Part shown: positions 45,042 to 57,129 of the stretch, one piece after another
Position numbering within the stretch: position 1 is the stretch's first letter
Layout: every line of letters starts with the position of its first letter
NCBI GenBank assembly: GCA_036346255.1
Contig: CM070620.1
Span: forward strand, 11,954,671-12,018,670
Length of the DNA stretch: 64,000 nucleotides
DNA from: Ampelocalamus luodianensis
Lineage: Eukaryota > Streptophyta > Magnoliopsida > Poales > Poaceae
Reading direction: 5' to 3'
The notes under the pieces: generated by a model
Databases searched by the model: none
Seen by the model: only the letters and a program-made list of their open reading frames with translations
Told to the model about the DNA's origin: nothing
Program-made: the position numbers and the translations under genes

Positions 45042-46602
45042 GGAAAATGTCCATTTGACTATTGCGTTTTGGACATTTAACCTCATGAACTAAAAAATTG
45101 TCTCTTTGACACCCTCATGTTGTAAAACCAGTGTATTTAACTCACAGGGCTGTTTTGCTCGGTGGTATTGCTTGTGTGACATTGAGTCAGCTCGGTTTCG
45201 CTACCATAGCGACTACGTGGCGATTACTCACTCTCCGTTACTATCTACATTATCCAAAATGCATTGAGATTCGTGCATCTCTCCCCACCCACGAGGCACT
45301 CGTCGCCGTCATTCATTGTCTCGCTCTCGCATAGCTGATCCCCGCTGCCACCGCCTCCCGTGGCACACACCACTCGCCTCATCGCTCCCCTCCGCAACCG
45401 TGTTGCTCGCCCCTCGCCCCGACCTCCATCCCCCACCACCATCGCCTCCCATGTTGTGGTCCCTCGCCTCGTCGCCACTGCGTCGCGGTCCCTTTGCCTC
45501 CACCTCCCTCTCTGGTACACCATGGAGCTCACCTTGTCGAGCTGTATAGGTGACATCGACGGGGGACATTGATGGAGAAGAAGAAGGTGAAGCTCCCAAT
45601 TCGTGCTTGAAGTTGTGATTTCACCCAATTGAAAGCAAAATTTTCAAGTTGAAAGCAAAAAAATCCGAGTTGAAAGCTTCAATTTCTCCTCCTCGCCGCC
45701 GCTAGCCCCGCTCGTGCCACCCCAGACCAAGCCATTGTTGCCTAGAGCTTACCTGCGCCCGCACCGTGCTCGTGCTCCCCCTAGCCGGTTGAAAGACCGC
45801 CGGGTTTCACCACCAGCAAGTCCATCTTCCTCACGGTCATCATCCTTCTCCGCTCTATTATGGCCGTTGTAGCCCTCCTCGTCCACAAACGCCACCAAAA
45901 ATGGGTTCATCACGTCCTAGAACACCGCTTGCGCTCGCCGTTGTTGTCGCTCGGTCACCGAGGCTCGCTGTCACCCTCTCCCTCTGTTTCTCTCTCTTTC
46001 ACGTTGTTGGTGAGAGAGAGACGGATCCGACAGGCGTGGCGGTGGGGATGGCTGGATCCGGCGTCGGAGGATAGGAAGAAGGTGGGGAGGATGGCGGGGA
46101 CACCTTTGATGCCGCACCTCATCTCCGGAAGCCGCCGCCGTCGTCTCCGCCTCCCTCCAACTTGGTTATCTCTAGATCCTTGCCTCCACCGATTGATCTC
46201 GCTGGTGGTGATAAGGAGGAAGATAGCATCAAGGAGGAGGATGAGGAGGACGATGATGAAGAAGAGGAGGTCGAGGATGATGACGAGGAGGTTGAGACCC
46301 AGAGAGCAATGAGAGGGTTCCCATGGTGGTGGGGGACGTTGGAGAGAAGAGATTGATGGGCATGATCAAGGAGAAGGGGAAGATGAGGACGAGAACGGCT
46401 AACTCATCGTCAGTCATAGCCGTGTAATCGTCACATGGCAAAGCTGGGCTGATTGGGTGCCAAACAAGCAATACCATCGAGCAAAACAGTCTTGGGGGTT
46501 AAGTGTACTGGTTTTGCAATGTGAGGATGTCAAAAGGCCGGTTTAGTTTAGGGGTTAAACATCCGGAGCGTGATACTTCACGGGGTTAAATGGACATTTT
46601 AC
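45042..46602. mobile_element. MULE 5, 1.6 kb, with captured insert
   Basis: TIRs of about 140 bp start GGAAAATGTCCATTT (45042) and end AAATGGACATTTTAC (46602). Shared inner words include CCTCA, TTGTAAAACCAGTG and TGTTTTGCTCG, then GGTATTGCTTGT. Flanking 9-mers tttaccaaa (45033-45041) and tttgcgaaa (46603-46611) match at 7 of 9. The cargo is GC-rich with gene-like stretches, namely a hydrophobic segment (SIFLTVIILLRSIMAVVALL near 45817-45876) and a Glu/Asp-rich run (DEEDDDEEEEVEDDDEEVE near 46241-46300). The source genes are not recognised. Confidence 0.75.
45300..46330 (+). pseudogene. Cargo of MULE 5: TM-like and acidic segments
   Basis: One plus frame has a hydrophobic stretch followed by VHKRHQKW, like a membrane segment with a basic stop-transfer. 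A later frame (about 46097-46330) reads PSNLVISRSLPPPIDLAGGD and then a run of about 30 acidic residues. The two parts are in different frames and may come from separate genes. No start, splice pattern or family supports a working protein. Confidence 0.35.
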
Positions 46603-46657
46603 TTTGCGAAATAACAAGAATCGTACACATACAGCAGTTCGTTTCCGCACAACACAG

Positions 46658-47183
46658 TCACGCCTTCACACCACTGGCATCCGCACAAGCAGCCTCCAAG
46701 TCCCCCAGGAAAAAGAGGATCCGATCAGATATCTGCCGCTGCTCGTCGTCAGCACTCTGCCGCGGTGCATTCTTGCCATCGCGGCTCGTATGTTGCTGCG
46801 GCCCCATGTACCTCTGGATCTCACCTTGGTAGATCCGGTAGTAGTCATTTCCTTCTCTGTCACCCCTGAAAATAATGCAGCGTGGTGACACTAAGTCACA
46901 TGTTTACAAAATGCAAGTTCTCCATGTCTGAATTATTTCGTAATTGGATGATAGCTGCCGTGACGACATAAGAAGCATATGTTCAGGCCAGTGAGTAACG
47001 ATAACTTACGGTCCATATCTGTCGCATCGGTCCTGCACGACGAAGACGTCCTTCCAGGACTTGGAAGTCTCTGGCACGTACGTAGAACGCTGCAGCGTCC
47101 GCTCACCACCTGACCTCGAACAGCTTGCGGCAGAGCTCGTCATCGCAGGTCAACGAGTTCCACTTCCTGCAAACTTCAGAGTT
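46658..47183 (-). pseudogene. F-box protein gene relic
   Basis: The minus strand has two exons. The first, about 47183-47009, begins after a TTTGCAG acceptor with KWNSLTCDDELCRKLFEVRW, the usual end of an F-box region. It then shifts frame to ERTLQRSTYVPETSKSWKDV and VFVVQDRCDRYGP before a GTAAG donor. The second, from about 46879, reads GDREGNDYYRIYQGEIQRYM and ends at 46658. The join is in frame, but the first exon carries a frameshift near 47110, and the exon that should hold the F-box start is missing. I treat it as a 5'-truncated pseudogene. F-box proteins are SCF ubiquitin-ligase substrate adaptors. Confidence 0.6.
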
Positions 47184-48022
47184 TCGAGCAGCACCGACGC
47201 TGATGTTATTTTTGACCGAACAACAAAAGATCATGTACGAACTCCGCCACACGTTACTACACTTATCAAGCTACCATGTCTATCGTCACAGCTACAGGAA
47301 CTGCAGACGGCATGCTACAGTAGTGGGATGCCAGAAATTTTAACTAGCCTCTGTGGTTTGTCGATAAAAAAGTAGGCATGTAAGTTGGAATCGATGGACG
47401 GTTTCAAGATCTGTAGTTCGGTAGGCTTAGATTGGACGATTTAGGCTACAAGAACTTGTGAATTATGAACAGGAAATGTGAATTATGCTTGTGCTACAGT
47501 GGCAGTATGCAAGAATTTTGAGGAAGAAGGCAGCGAATTGACCTTGGGTGAGGTGGTAATGGACTGGTGATAAGGCACAGTTCCCCAGGCAATTCCCCGG
47601 TACGATATCTCCGGAATTTCTCGGAAAGGGAGTGTGTTGGCATTAGGAACGATCTCCACCGTCTGATCGAAAATCAAAGGTACATATCAATTGCTATAGT
47701 ATTTTTGCTACAATGTTTTTGCTACAGTGCAGATCACACTGTTGCCATAGTATTTTCCTACCGTTCACTGTAGAGCACTGTTTACTTCCTCACAGAATAC
47801 TGTTCACACAGTGGACCTCTGCAGTAATACAGAGGATCCAAACCACTCTATTCGTGCAAATTCTCCGGTGGCGATGTATTCTTTCGGCCCACAAATTCTC
47901 ACCACCCCAGCAAAAACCAGCTGATTCTCTTCATATCCAGAGTTGCAGAGAGCTTAGTGTGGACGATGAGAGGAGGAGAGTAAGAGGAAAGGAGAAGGAG
48001 AAGCAAAGTTCATTGGGTCTTT
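47184..48022. other. Spacer with TTGCTACAGTG words
   Basis: No gene is supported. Several GCTACAGTG and CACTGTT words occur at about 47490-47800, possibly eroded MITE ends. Confidence 0.4.
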
Positions 48023-48463
48023 GGCTGAATTGACATATTTTCTTTATTTGTAATAACAAAAATAGTTATCGTTCATACAAAATTGCAAAAATGACACCAC
48101 GGTAGGTGAGGAAGGCCAGGCACCACGCTTTCAATCCGCGGAACCCACGTACCGCGGACTGGAATCACGGCAGGTGACATACCACGGTGCCCAAGCGTTG
48201 CTGCATGTAGACTAGCACTGTTTAGCACCATAGCGCCACTGTTTGCAACTATTTTAGTACTATTTAGCATTGGTTGCAACTATTTTGCACTCCTTGGCAC
48301 TTGTACTCGTGGACGGGGAGCACAACAGGAACTTGAAACACATTCATGCCTTGGTACGAGAGTGCTACAAGTTCTATCTAGTCTGTTATGGTGTCATTTT
48401 TACGATTGCGTGTGAACGGAGACTATTTTTTACTATTACAAATTTAAAAATGCCAAATCAGCC
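48023..48463. mobile_element. Small TIR element, MULE-type MITE
   Basis: The left end GGCTGAATTGACATATTTTC (48023) pairs with the right end AATGCCAAATCAGCC (48463). The arms share TTTGTAATA, AAAAATAGT, CGTTCA and AAAAATGACACCA over about 70 bp. The interior has CCGCGGAACCCACG and CGTACCGCGG words. The arm layout resembles the TIR of MULE 3, so it may be a distant non-autonomous relative. No clear target duplication was found. Confidence 0.6.
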
Positions 48464-48517
48464 AATAACTCTTGTCCGCGGTAGTTAGATGCAACGGCTT
48501 GCGGTCTCTGTGTGTAT

Positions 48518-50124
48518 TGTTACGAAACCAAATTATGGGCAAAAGACTAAACTGTCTCTGAAGGGTTTTCACCCCTTGGGGATATAAATATGAGGACACC
48601 TATGTACAACAGATAGATGAATAAAAGATATTAGACCTCCTCTATACATTGTGTCTCTCTTTGATGTTCATTGTGTGATTGGATTGGTTGTTTATCGACT
48701 ACGACATCAATTATCTAACACGTTATAAGCACTTATAAAGTGTATCTTCTACTAGAAGTTAATGAAATGGTAGTTTTCTCTAGTACCATGAAAATACGAC
48801 ATACATTAGTGATATTGGCAATTAATCCCCTAAACACCAAAAACTAAAACTGAATATATTTCACTCTAGAGTGGTACAACCATACTTTATAGTTCTGCAG
48901 AACAGAGTATTGGTTGTAACTTTAACCACCTAGAGATAGTTAAAAAATATTAAAACCCTGAAAGATTTTGATAAATTGTATCTGAAAGGCATACGACTTT
49001 GCAACTAGTATTACCACATATCCTCTGCAAGGATAATCTATTTGTATTGCATAATCAAATAGTGGTATTTGATAAGTTAAGCATGTTACTCCTAATAATG
49101 TTTATCCTAAAATTTTCAGATGAGTAATAAGATATTTGTATGTAAGACTATGCATTGTGGTAATCCAGTTAATTTGATCAAAATATATTTGCCTATATTT
49201 ATTTTCAAAAAATGTATAAAAGACATTAAATCAACAAGACTTCAACGAAGTTGTCTTTAGGGAGAGCATATGATAAATACTGATCATCATACTTGAGATT
49301 TTGAAAATCTTAGTCAAGTCTAGAAGGCGTTGATACGATAATTACTGTTTAAATTCGTATTGAAGGTTTTACCACTTAACAATTTAAATCCAGTTGGTCG
49401 ACAATGCAAAGATCATGAAGATCACGCATAGATCCTCGTGATCATTACTAAATACTGAAGATATGTTGACTATCTATTAAATTTCTATAGTGCAAAATCC
49501 CAGAATGGATTTATATTACTTTGTGCAGGCACAACCATCTCTTGGCGGTCATCTACGCAGACCTTGGTAGCTACTTCTACCAACCACTTAGAGATTATAG
49601 TACTATATGAAGCCTTATTTGATCGTGTTTGACTCAGACGTGTGATTAATTATATCCAGAAGTATTGTGATATTAATAAACCCTAGATCATAACCCTTAT
49701 AAAATCCTAAAGATTTATCCAAAATCTTGAAGATTGAATCCCAAAGATTAAATATTGTACTCTTTTGCTTGGTGAGTTTTCTTGAAGTTTTCTCACATTA
49801 AGGTTTTTAGTGAGGCAACAAGTATAATATAACTTACGAATGTAATATACTCTTTTCTCCAATCCTTTTTTCCCGATAAGTTTTTGGAAGGTGTTTTTGA
49901 TGAGACATTTGCATATTGTTGTCTATAAAGGGAGTGTTACGAAACCTAATTATAGGCAAAAGACTAAACCGTCTTTGATGGGCTTTCACTTATTTGAGCT
50001 ATAAATATGAGGACCCCTCATGTACAACAGATAGATGAATAAAAAATATTGGATCTTCTATGTACATTATGTCTCTCTTTGGTGTTTATTGTGTGGTTGA
50101 ATTGATTGTCTTCCGACTACCACA
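48518..50124 (+). mobile_element. Non-autonomous small LTR retrotransposon
   Basis: Two direct LTRs of about 190 bp (48518-48706 and 49935-50124) both start TGTTACGAAACC and end in CGACA or CCACA. They share TACAACAGATAGATGAATAA and a TATAAATATGAGGAC box. A purine tract AAAGGGAG directly precedes the 3' LTR. The 1.2-kb interior is AT-rich, with no polyprotein. A TTTTTTCCCG stretch close to the 3' end and AACACGTTATAAGCAC after the 5' LTR are Copia-like. The LTRs differ at roughly 15% of positions by eye, so insertion is old. Flanking 5-mers do not match clearly. Confidence 0.82.
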
Positions 50125-50306
50125 TTGATTATACCGCGGGTGTGTACTGTAGTAGTACTGGATTAACTACGGGTCTGTTTGCCGCTGACGCCTGGGTCCC
50201 AGTTAGGACGACGACGTGTGTGGCCCGGACGGTCGTAGAGGCGGTGCGTTTGCGTTGCCTCGACTGTGACGTGCGCTTGTAGATTGAGTGGCCGATGGAA
50301 CGGGAA

Positions 50307-50448
50307 TAAATTTTATGGGCACTGCCCAGTGAGGCCCTTCCCTCCGCACCGTTGGATCTAATTCCCTCGTGTTTGCTACAGTGTTGTTACAGTGTACATA
50401 AACGGTGAGATCGAAGGGGCCTTACAGGGGCGGGGCCCAGAGAATTTG
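50307..50448. mobile_element. Short MITE in the glycosyltransferase promoter
   Basis: AAATTTTATGGGCACTGCCC (50307) pairs with the reverse of GGGCGGGGCCCAGAGAATTT (ending 50448), giving about 30-bp imperfect TIRs of a ~140-bp element. It sits some 260 bp upstream of the glycosyltransferase start codon. Confidence 0.55.
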
Positions 50449-50710
50449 CTTTCCGATGGAACGCTCCTAAATGACCCCTCCCATGTGGCGGCACACACAT
50501 GGCGGTGTTCCGTCCCACGTGCACCACCACCGTGGCGGTGTAACGGTCGTAGGCGGTTTCCGCCTTTGCGGTCGTTTTTACGCCTATGGGTCTACGTTTA
50601 CAGTTATCTGAGAGTTTGCGCCTTCGACGACCGTCACACGGACTCACTCGCACATCGCACGATCTCCTCCGCGTCGGTGGCCGTCTGCCGCGACAGCCAC
50701 CTCTCCCGCA

Positions 50711-52956
50711 ATGGCGAGGCCGTCGCGCCAAACCCTGACACCTGCCTCCGTCACCTCCCTCCGCTGCTTCCCCGGACACTCCCCGACGCATCCTCCGCTC
50801 TCCTCGGCGTTCCGGAGAGCCTCGGCGGTGCTCCTCCTCGCCGCTGCAGTGGTGCTGCCCTGCGCCGTGCTGTACCGCGCCGCCGTGTCGAATACGACGC
50901 CGCCGGTGCAGGTAGCCTGGGATCCCCGGACATGGTGGGAGTGGGACCGGCCGCCTCCTCCGGTTATGTTCCCCGAGCCCGAGGAGGACGGCGACCTCAA
51001 TCCCATTGCCGCCGGCGATCTGGTGCGTTTCTCTCTCCTCCTCCTCGTTAATGTTGTTAATTTCTCATCTCTGACGCAGCGATTCTGCTGATCTGATTAG
51101 TGAAATGACTTGCGTTAGCAACTTAGCATGTTTTTTTGCCCCATGCTTCATTTGTTTTTGTTATTGCAAGTTTGGAACCCTGAACCGTGTGCTTAATATC
51201 CCTGATTTTGCATTTTGCCTTTAAGATCAAGCAATTGCTTGTCCTAGAGCCGATATACTGTTATCATGGAGGTTTCCCTTTGAGATCAAACAATTCAATT
51301 TGATGTCCATGGTTTTGGGTGTTAAAATCTACACACCATAAGGAGTGGATGAATGCACCTATACCATCTGATTTGTATGCCATCATGAATCTTCTAAGCC
51401 TATTTCTTACTTCGATATCTGTACCACTGAGTGGAATAAACAATATGTCAAATGCTTATCTTTGTGCTTCATAGTGGAATTTAAATATATTTACATTTAC
51501 TGGTGCAAAAGTCAAACTTTCTTCTTCTTGTTTTTGTTTTTGTTGTTGCTAATAAATACTTTTCGTTTTTCTTGGCATTTGCATTGTTTTAGTCTTGTTT
51601 TAATTGAAATTTTCGAATTTTTAGATATATCAGTGGTTACCATGATGCGTTTGTTTCTTAGTATTATGCTCAGCGGATGTGATTTGTTTCTTTTTAACAC
51701 ACAGTTGATATTGCTATCAAGTTGTTTCATGAAGCAGAACTTATAACTTTGTGTGTCAATTAAAATAATCATCCTTGTAGGACAGTGAAGACTTCAAACT
51801 TGAGCAAGTTCTACGAGAGGCTTCTATGGACAATAAAACCATTATATTGACAACACTCAATGCTGCATGGGCTTCTCCGGGCTCAGTTATAGATATTTTC
51901 ATTGATAGTTTCCGTCGTGGAGTTAGGACAAGCTCACTATTGAAACACCTTGTCATAATAGCATTTGATCGGAAAGCGTATAAAAGATGTATTAATATCC
52001 ATCCCTACTGTTTTGCTCTTGTAACCGACAATGTGGATTTTTCTCAAGAGAAGAGGTTTCTGACTGCTGGGTATCTGGAGATGATGTGGAAAAGGCTGGA
52101 TTTCTTGCGGCTAGTTCTTGAAAAAGGTTACAGCTTCATTTTCTCGGTAAAATTGTGTTTTTTTTTTACTTTATTTCCCATTCTAATGCATGAATATTCA
52201 ACTCTCGCACTAATCAAGATGAGATGTTTTTTCCCTTGAAAATTTAGTGAACATAACATGTCAAATAGAGTTGCTTAGTAGCCTCACTTGGTGTAAATTT
52301 TTTTATCTGTGTTTCAGGATGCAGACATCATGTGGTTCCGCAATCCATTTCCATATTTCTATCCTGATGGAGATTTTCAGATTGCATGTGATCACTACGT
52401 AGGCAATGCAACTGACTTGAGAAACATAGCTAATGGAGGATTCAACTATGTGAAGTCAAACAAACAAAGCATAGAGTTTTACAAGTTTTGGTATTCTTCC
52501 CGACTGAGATATCCTGGTTATCATGATCAGGACGTACTTAATTTTATAAAGCGTGATCGTTACATTACAGATATTGGACTGACAATTAAGTTCTTAAGTA
52601 CTACATACTTTGGTGGCATTTGTGAGCCAAGCAGGGATTTAAACAAGGTTTGCACTATGCATGCAAACTGTTGCATTGGATTGCAGAGCAAACTTCATGA
52701 TCTAAGGATCATGATGGAGGACTGGAGGAAGTACATGTCTATGCCTCCAAGCTTAAAAAGATTTGGGGCATTGTCATGGAGGGTGCCACGAAATTGCAGG
52801 TGTGATGCTACCTTGGAATTGACTTTTATTTTTTTTTAAACCAAAAATGTTATGTGAGTTGATGAATTACCGCTGGTGTTCTGTGTAAGGATCGCTTGTT
52901 GATGTGTCTAATACTATTTGGTTTCGTTTTGCAGTCTTTCATTACTAAACCTGTGA
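50711..52956 (+). CDS. GT77/DUF271 nucleotide-diphospho-sugar transferase
   Basis: Four exons: 50711-51022, 51781-52146, 52318-52799 and 52935-52956, with GT-AG introns in phases 0, 0 and 2, encode 393 residues. An N-terminal anchor of about residues 36-58 (SAVLLLAAAVVLPCAVLYRA) after a basic start predicts a type II Golgi membrane protein. The catalytic region shows TTLNAAWASPGS, the LVIIAFD strand, FLTAGYLEMMWKRLDFL and the DXD box DADIMWFRNPF at residues 227-237, followed by HDQDVLNF and FGGICEPS. These mark the DUF271/GT77 group like Arabidopsis At1g28695 or At4g15970, whose acceptors are mostly unknown. The last exon adds only SLSLLNL and the stop. The ATG is the first one in frame before the anchor. 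Confidence 0.92.
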
Positions 52957-53284
52957 GACATGCTTTTGGGATGCAAACAGTATAATATTGCAAAACATGC
53001 CAACTTCTGAGCATAATTGTTGGAAAGAAAAACACGTGAAAGGTTGGTTTGTTATTATGCCTTCTGTTCATTGTAATCTCGTAGTTACTTTTGTTGTCAC
53101 TACCCTAATTGGTGCTAGTGGTCAACACAGTTGCTAGTGTTTGTTGGAACTAGGAGTTTTATTCTAGAATAGTATAAATAAAATAACTAGTTTAAATTGC
53201 TGGGGAGACACAGCCCACTAGTATACCGGATAGCAAACTCACATGCAATTCTGTCGTCTTTCAGGAAAAACTGCTGCGTTATTA

Positions 53285-53640
53285 ACAATAACATATCTGG
53301 TGCACATGACATCTTTGGTGGACATGCGCACATAGCCGATCTGGACCATCAATTCCAAAATGCGCAGCCGAGATCGACCGAGCCAGCACCCGCCTCCCAC
53401 TTGCTGCACTTGCGAAAAACCCTCCGCACGGAAGCAGTCTTCTCTCATTTCCCCGCGCTCTCATCCTCCTGCACACCTGCGCATTCCTTCTCTCATTCCC
53501 CCGCGCTCTCATCCTCCTGCACACCCGCGCATTCCTCCTGACCCCAACCCGTGCTAGGGTTTGGGCATCGAGTCCTTACGCCACCTCTTGCGCCAAGCTG
53601 CGCCACGCCCCTCCCCAGTCGAAGCGCCCCAAGTTTCTAG
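53285..53640 (+). repeat. Inverted duplication, left arm
   Basis: This segment matches the reverse complement of 58510-58930. Shared words include CATCAATTCCAAAATGCGC, GAGCCAGCACC, CGGAAGCAGTCTT and CTCTCATCCTCCTGCACAC. The left arm carries an extra ~47-bp internal duplication of the CTCATCCTCCTGCACAC stretch. Estimated identity is 80-85% by eye. Confidence 0.75.
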
Positions 53641-53743
53641 TTGAAGAATCGCTGTAGCAAAAAATACCGTACCATCGTGTATGCATGATCATTACTTGAA
53701 CTGGTCTTGTGGTGGAATAACATTGGCATACATTATTACTCTG

Positions 53744-53829
53744 TTGTCTTGAAATGTTTGATTGTTCATCTTTTAACTGTTTCTCATTGTCTTGAAATGT
53801 TTGATTGTTCATCTTTTAACTGTTTCTCA
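53744..53829 (+). repeat. 43-bp tandem duplication
   Basis: TTGTCTTGAAATGTTTGATT begins two adjacent copies of a 43-bp unit at 53744 and 53787, identical as far as I can read. Confidence 0.85.
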
Positions 53830-54010
53830 TTCCAAGAGAGCTGCCATGATTGACTCTGCTATCCATCTTGCTGGCTGGTTCATCTTATCTCGGTGGTTAG
53901 AGCTGAAATGCCCCAGTGTTCATATATGATACTGTATTGTGCCCCTTGCAGTTGTAGGTACCATCAGGAATTGCAAAAACCAAAAGAATGTATGCAGATG
54001 AGAGGACTTT

Positions 54011-54181
54011 GGGCCTGTTTGGCCACCCAAAACAAGCCTAGCAAATGTGAAGAAAAAAATTGGTATTACCAAAATTTCTAGGGTATTATCAAAATTTGGA
54101 ACTGAACCAAACACTAACCAAATTTCTAGGGTATTACCAAAATTTGGTTTGGCTCATGTTGTCATTGAACCAAACAAGCCC
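54011..54181. mobile_element. Small hAT-like MITE
   Basis: GGGCCTGTTTGG (54011-54022) and CCAAACAAGCCC (54170-54181) are near-perfect inverted ends. The centre has two copies of TTTCTAGGGTATTA followed by CAAAATTTGG. The GGGCCTGTTTGG terminus is a common plant hAT MITE end. No clear 8-bp duplication was read. Confidence 0.6.
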
Positions 54182-54545
54182 TTTATTCTTTTTTCAAGAG
54201 ACGGGAGGGGACGTCTGTTAAGCTCTCCCCAGCATGGTAAAATTGTGCTTGGTGGCAGCATGGTAACATGCCTTTCCTGTCCCCAAGCGTCCGTTTAAAT
54301 GCTCGTGCTTGCCACCATACGACTCCTTTGGGCAACAGTTTGTCAGTTATTTTGTGAGCAGAAATATACTGCAGAAGCTGCAGCTCATGACAGTATATAG
54401 CTTGGTATGATAAGAAAGGCCGTGATGAGAATTCTGTAGTGGGCTCTTGCCAGACACTCCTCAGCCTCAGGGAGTCCTAACCTAAATCAGTTGTCATTCC
54501 CAAACATAACAACTCACTGAGCTCACCGTTCAGTGAAACACTAAA

Positions 54546-56933
54546 TCTATTATCTTATTAAAGCAGAGTCAGAAGAAATCACCACGTTCGGTCTCAAGGG
54601 CTGGAATTTTTCACATTAATCGGTGGACAAAGAGAAAGATCTACACCGTCGATTGTGGTGGATCCAGATTATAACGGTCTAGATTAAAATAAAGAGTCCA
54701 TGTCAAGTAAAATAAAACTAAAATTTAGAATAAAAAAAAATTTTTTTTTTGTTTCCATAGGAATTCCTAAGTAAAAGAATCCATATCAGGTACAATAAAA
54801 CAAAAACTCAGAATAAAAATAAAATAAAAGTAGCAATTTAATTTCCATATGAATTTCCTAGTAAGTCCCTAAATAATTATAATTAGGAATAAAAAATTGA
54901 AAATTAGATTTATATAAAAAATAACAAAAATTCGGAATAAAAATAAAATAAAATTAGAAATTTGATTTCGCTACTAGTTCCAATAATTATAATTTGGAAT
55001 AAAAGCTAAACGACAATTGGCAATTAGATTTGTATATGAAACACAATTAAAAATAATTAAAATTCTGAATAAAATAAAATAAAATTAGCAATTTAATTTC
55101 AATATGAATTCCAATGTAAAATCGTTAAATAACAATAATTCAGGAAAACATTAAAGAAAAAAAAAACAATTGGATCCAAATACGAATTCAAAGAAAAAAG
55201 AACTTAAACTTGAAATAAAAATTAAAGAAAATTTGCAATTTAATTTCCATACGTATTCCAAAATAAAATCCCCAAATAACTAAATTTCTGAATAAACAAA
55301 ATGAATTTAGTAATTCAATTTGTATACGAACTCGAATAAAAATAACTAAAATATTGAATAAAAATAAAATTTATAACGAGGATGACACGAATGGTGTCCG
55401 AGGAGACACAAAATAAGCCACCACATTCGCTCTCAATGTTATGTGTTTCTATTGTTGCTTCCTATGGAATGAAAAAAAAATAGCTGAAATTTTGCTTAAA
55501 AATACAACTTATAACGAGAATAGTATGAATGGTGTTGGAGGAGACTACAAAAGAATGCAATGACATCGATCTGTCCTGTAAGAAGACATTGATCCACAGG
55601 GAAGCGAAGAGCCGAGGCGGTGATGACAGAGATGATGACAATATCGTGCTGCTCATCGGAACCATTGAAGAGAAAGTCCAGTGATGAAGGAGCCAAGGGC
55701 CGCGATGACAAGTGGTAAGTGTCGGTGTTGTTGTAGAAATTAGTAGCAAAAAAAGCTCGATGATGGAGAATCCCTGGCAGAAAGGAGATGAAGTTTTGCA
55801 TTGAAGACGAGCTATGAACGATATTGGACCATCGGGTAGCTAGGAGCGTACCATCACTAGTGAGGGCACGTTGTCACCAACGATGGCAAAAATATTCTCT
55901 ATATCGTTAGACAACGACTAAAGCAGACATACCGACATTAGTGAAGATGGAAGGTCCTCACAGTTAGTGAGAAAGCCATAACGTTGAGTTGACCAATGTC
56001 GAAGAAGAGAAGCAATTGACACGAGAGAAGATGACATCAAGCATGTATAATATCATGCATGCATATGTACATACATACATCCGTACAAATAGAAGCGTTG
56101 GCGTACAGAGACAGAGGAGCAAAAAACTTGGAGTAGAGATGACACAGTCGTATGAAATGTGCTCGGGGTCACCAAAGAGAGCGTGATATGTGTCCTCAGC
56201 TGGGATCGGCACCGATTGCATGTGTATGCGTGTTGATATTGTAACAGTTACCATTAAGCAATAATTGGGGGGAAATAGAAGATAACTATGTAGTAAAGTA
56301 TTGCATTAGAAGGGGTAACAGTTGAGAGGGATCAGTCAAGATTTGGGCGTACTGTTGGAGGTTGAAGCAAAAAACTATAACGATGAGAAGAGATAAAAGT
56401 CACACAGTTTGGTGGGGTAGCCGGCGTGTGAGGGGAGATAAGTTAAAGGTAGGTCTTCCATCAGTGTATGCGTGAGCAAGGTTTTCTAATGCATTATACC
56501 ATGTAGACTAATAAGATAATTTGCCGCATATATAATCAACGTATTGCTTGAGGTTAAATAGAGGTACATATGCATGCATACGATTTGAAAAAAAAACTAA
56601 TGGATATGCAACTACATGAACTATGCATAATGAATGAATTTCTTCTATCAAAGCACATATTACAATTACGTTCCCAGTTTGTAATTTCTTTCAAGCTTCT
56701 TTTGTCGTTTTTAAGAACCCCAACAACTTATTATACTAAATGATTTTCTTCAATCAAAGCACATACTTCAATTACGTTCCAATTTGTATTTTTTTCAAGC
56801 TTTTATTGTCATTTCCAATATTTAGGTTATCTTAAAAGTCTAAATAAACTACAAGATACATACATATATTATCAATCATTTATACAAACTTTAAACAAAT
56901 CTAGTCACGCAAATACGTAGGCCACCCTACTAG
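54546..56933 (+). mobile_element. Helitron 2, non-autonomous
   Basis: It begins TCTATTATCTTATTAAAG (54546, after A) and ends CACCCTACTAG (56933, before T), like the element at 7513. It is colinear with that copy along its length, including the AT-rich array (54700-55370) and the unique right part with CATGCATATGTACAT and GCATTATACCATGTAGAC stretches. A short ACGC/GCGT-like stem lies before the end, with the loop conserved and stem bases changed. No coding genes for transposition are present. Confidence 0.8.
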
Positions 56934-57129
56934 TTCAGAGAAAGTCCATGAAATTCAGGTTTGTTCATCAACTCTTACGAATCATACTCTGCAAATTAAG
57001 AAACATTGATCCCACAATGAACATGACAAAGTGATCCATGTCTATAGTTGATCTTTTGCCGAAGGGGACCCAGGTGTCAACAACGAACGAGCACACATCC
57101 AGCTTAATAGCAAATGCGTGATCTTATAA

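Larger units (their letters stand above)
52957..54010. other. 3' flank, with one arm of an inverted duplication
   Basis: The first ~200 bp are likely 3' UTR. From about 53285 to 53640 lies the left arm of an inverted duplication whose partner is at 58510-58930. At 53744-53829 two exact head-to-tail copies of a 43-bp unit occur. Confidence 0.55.
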
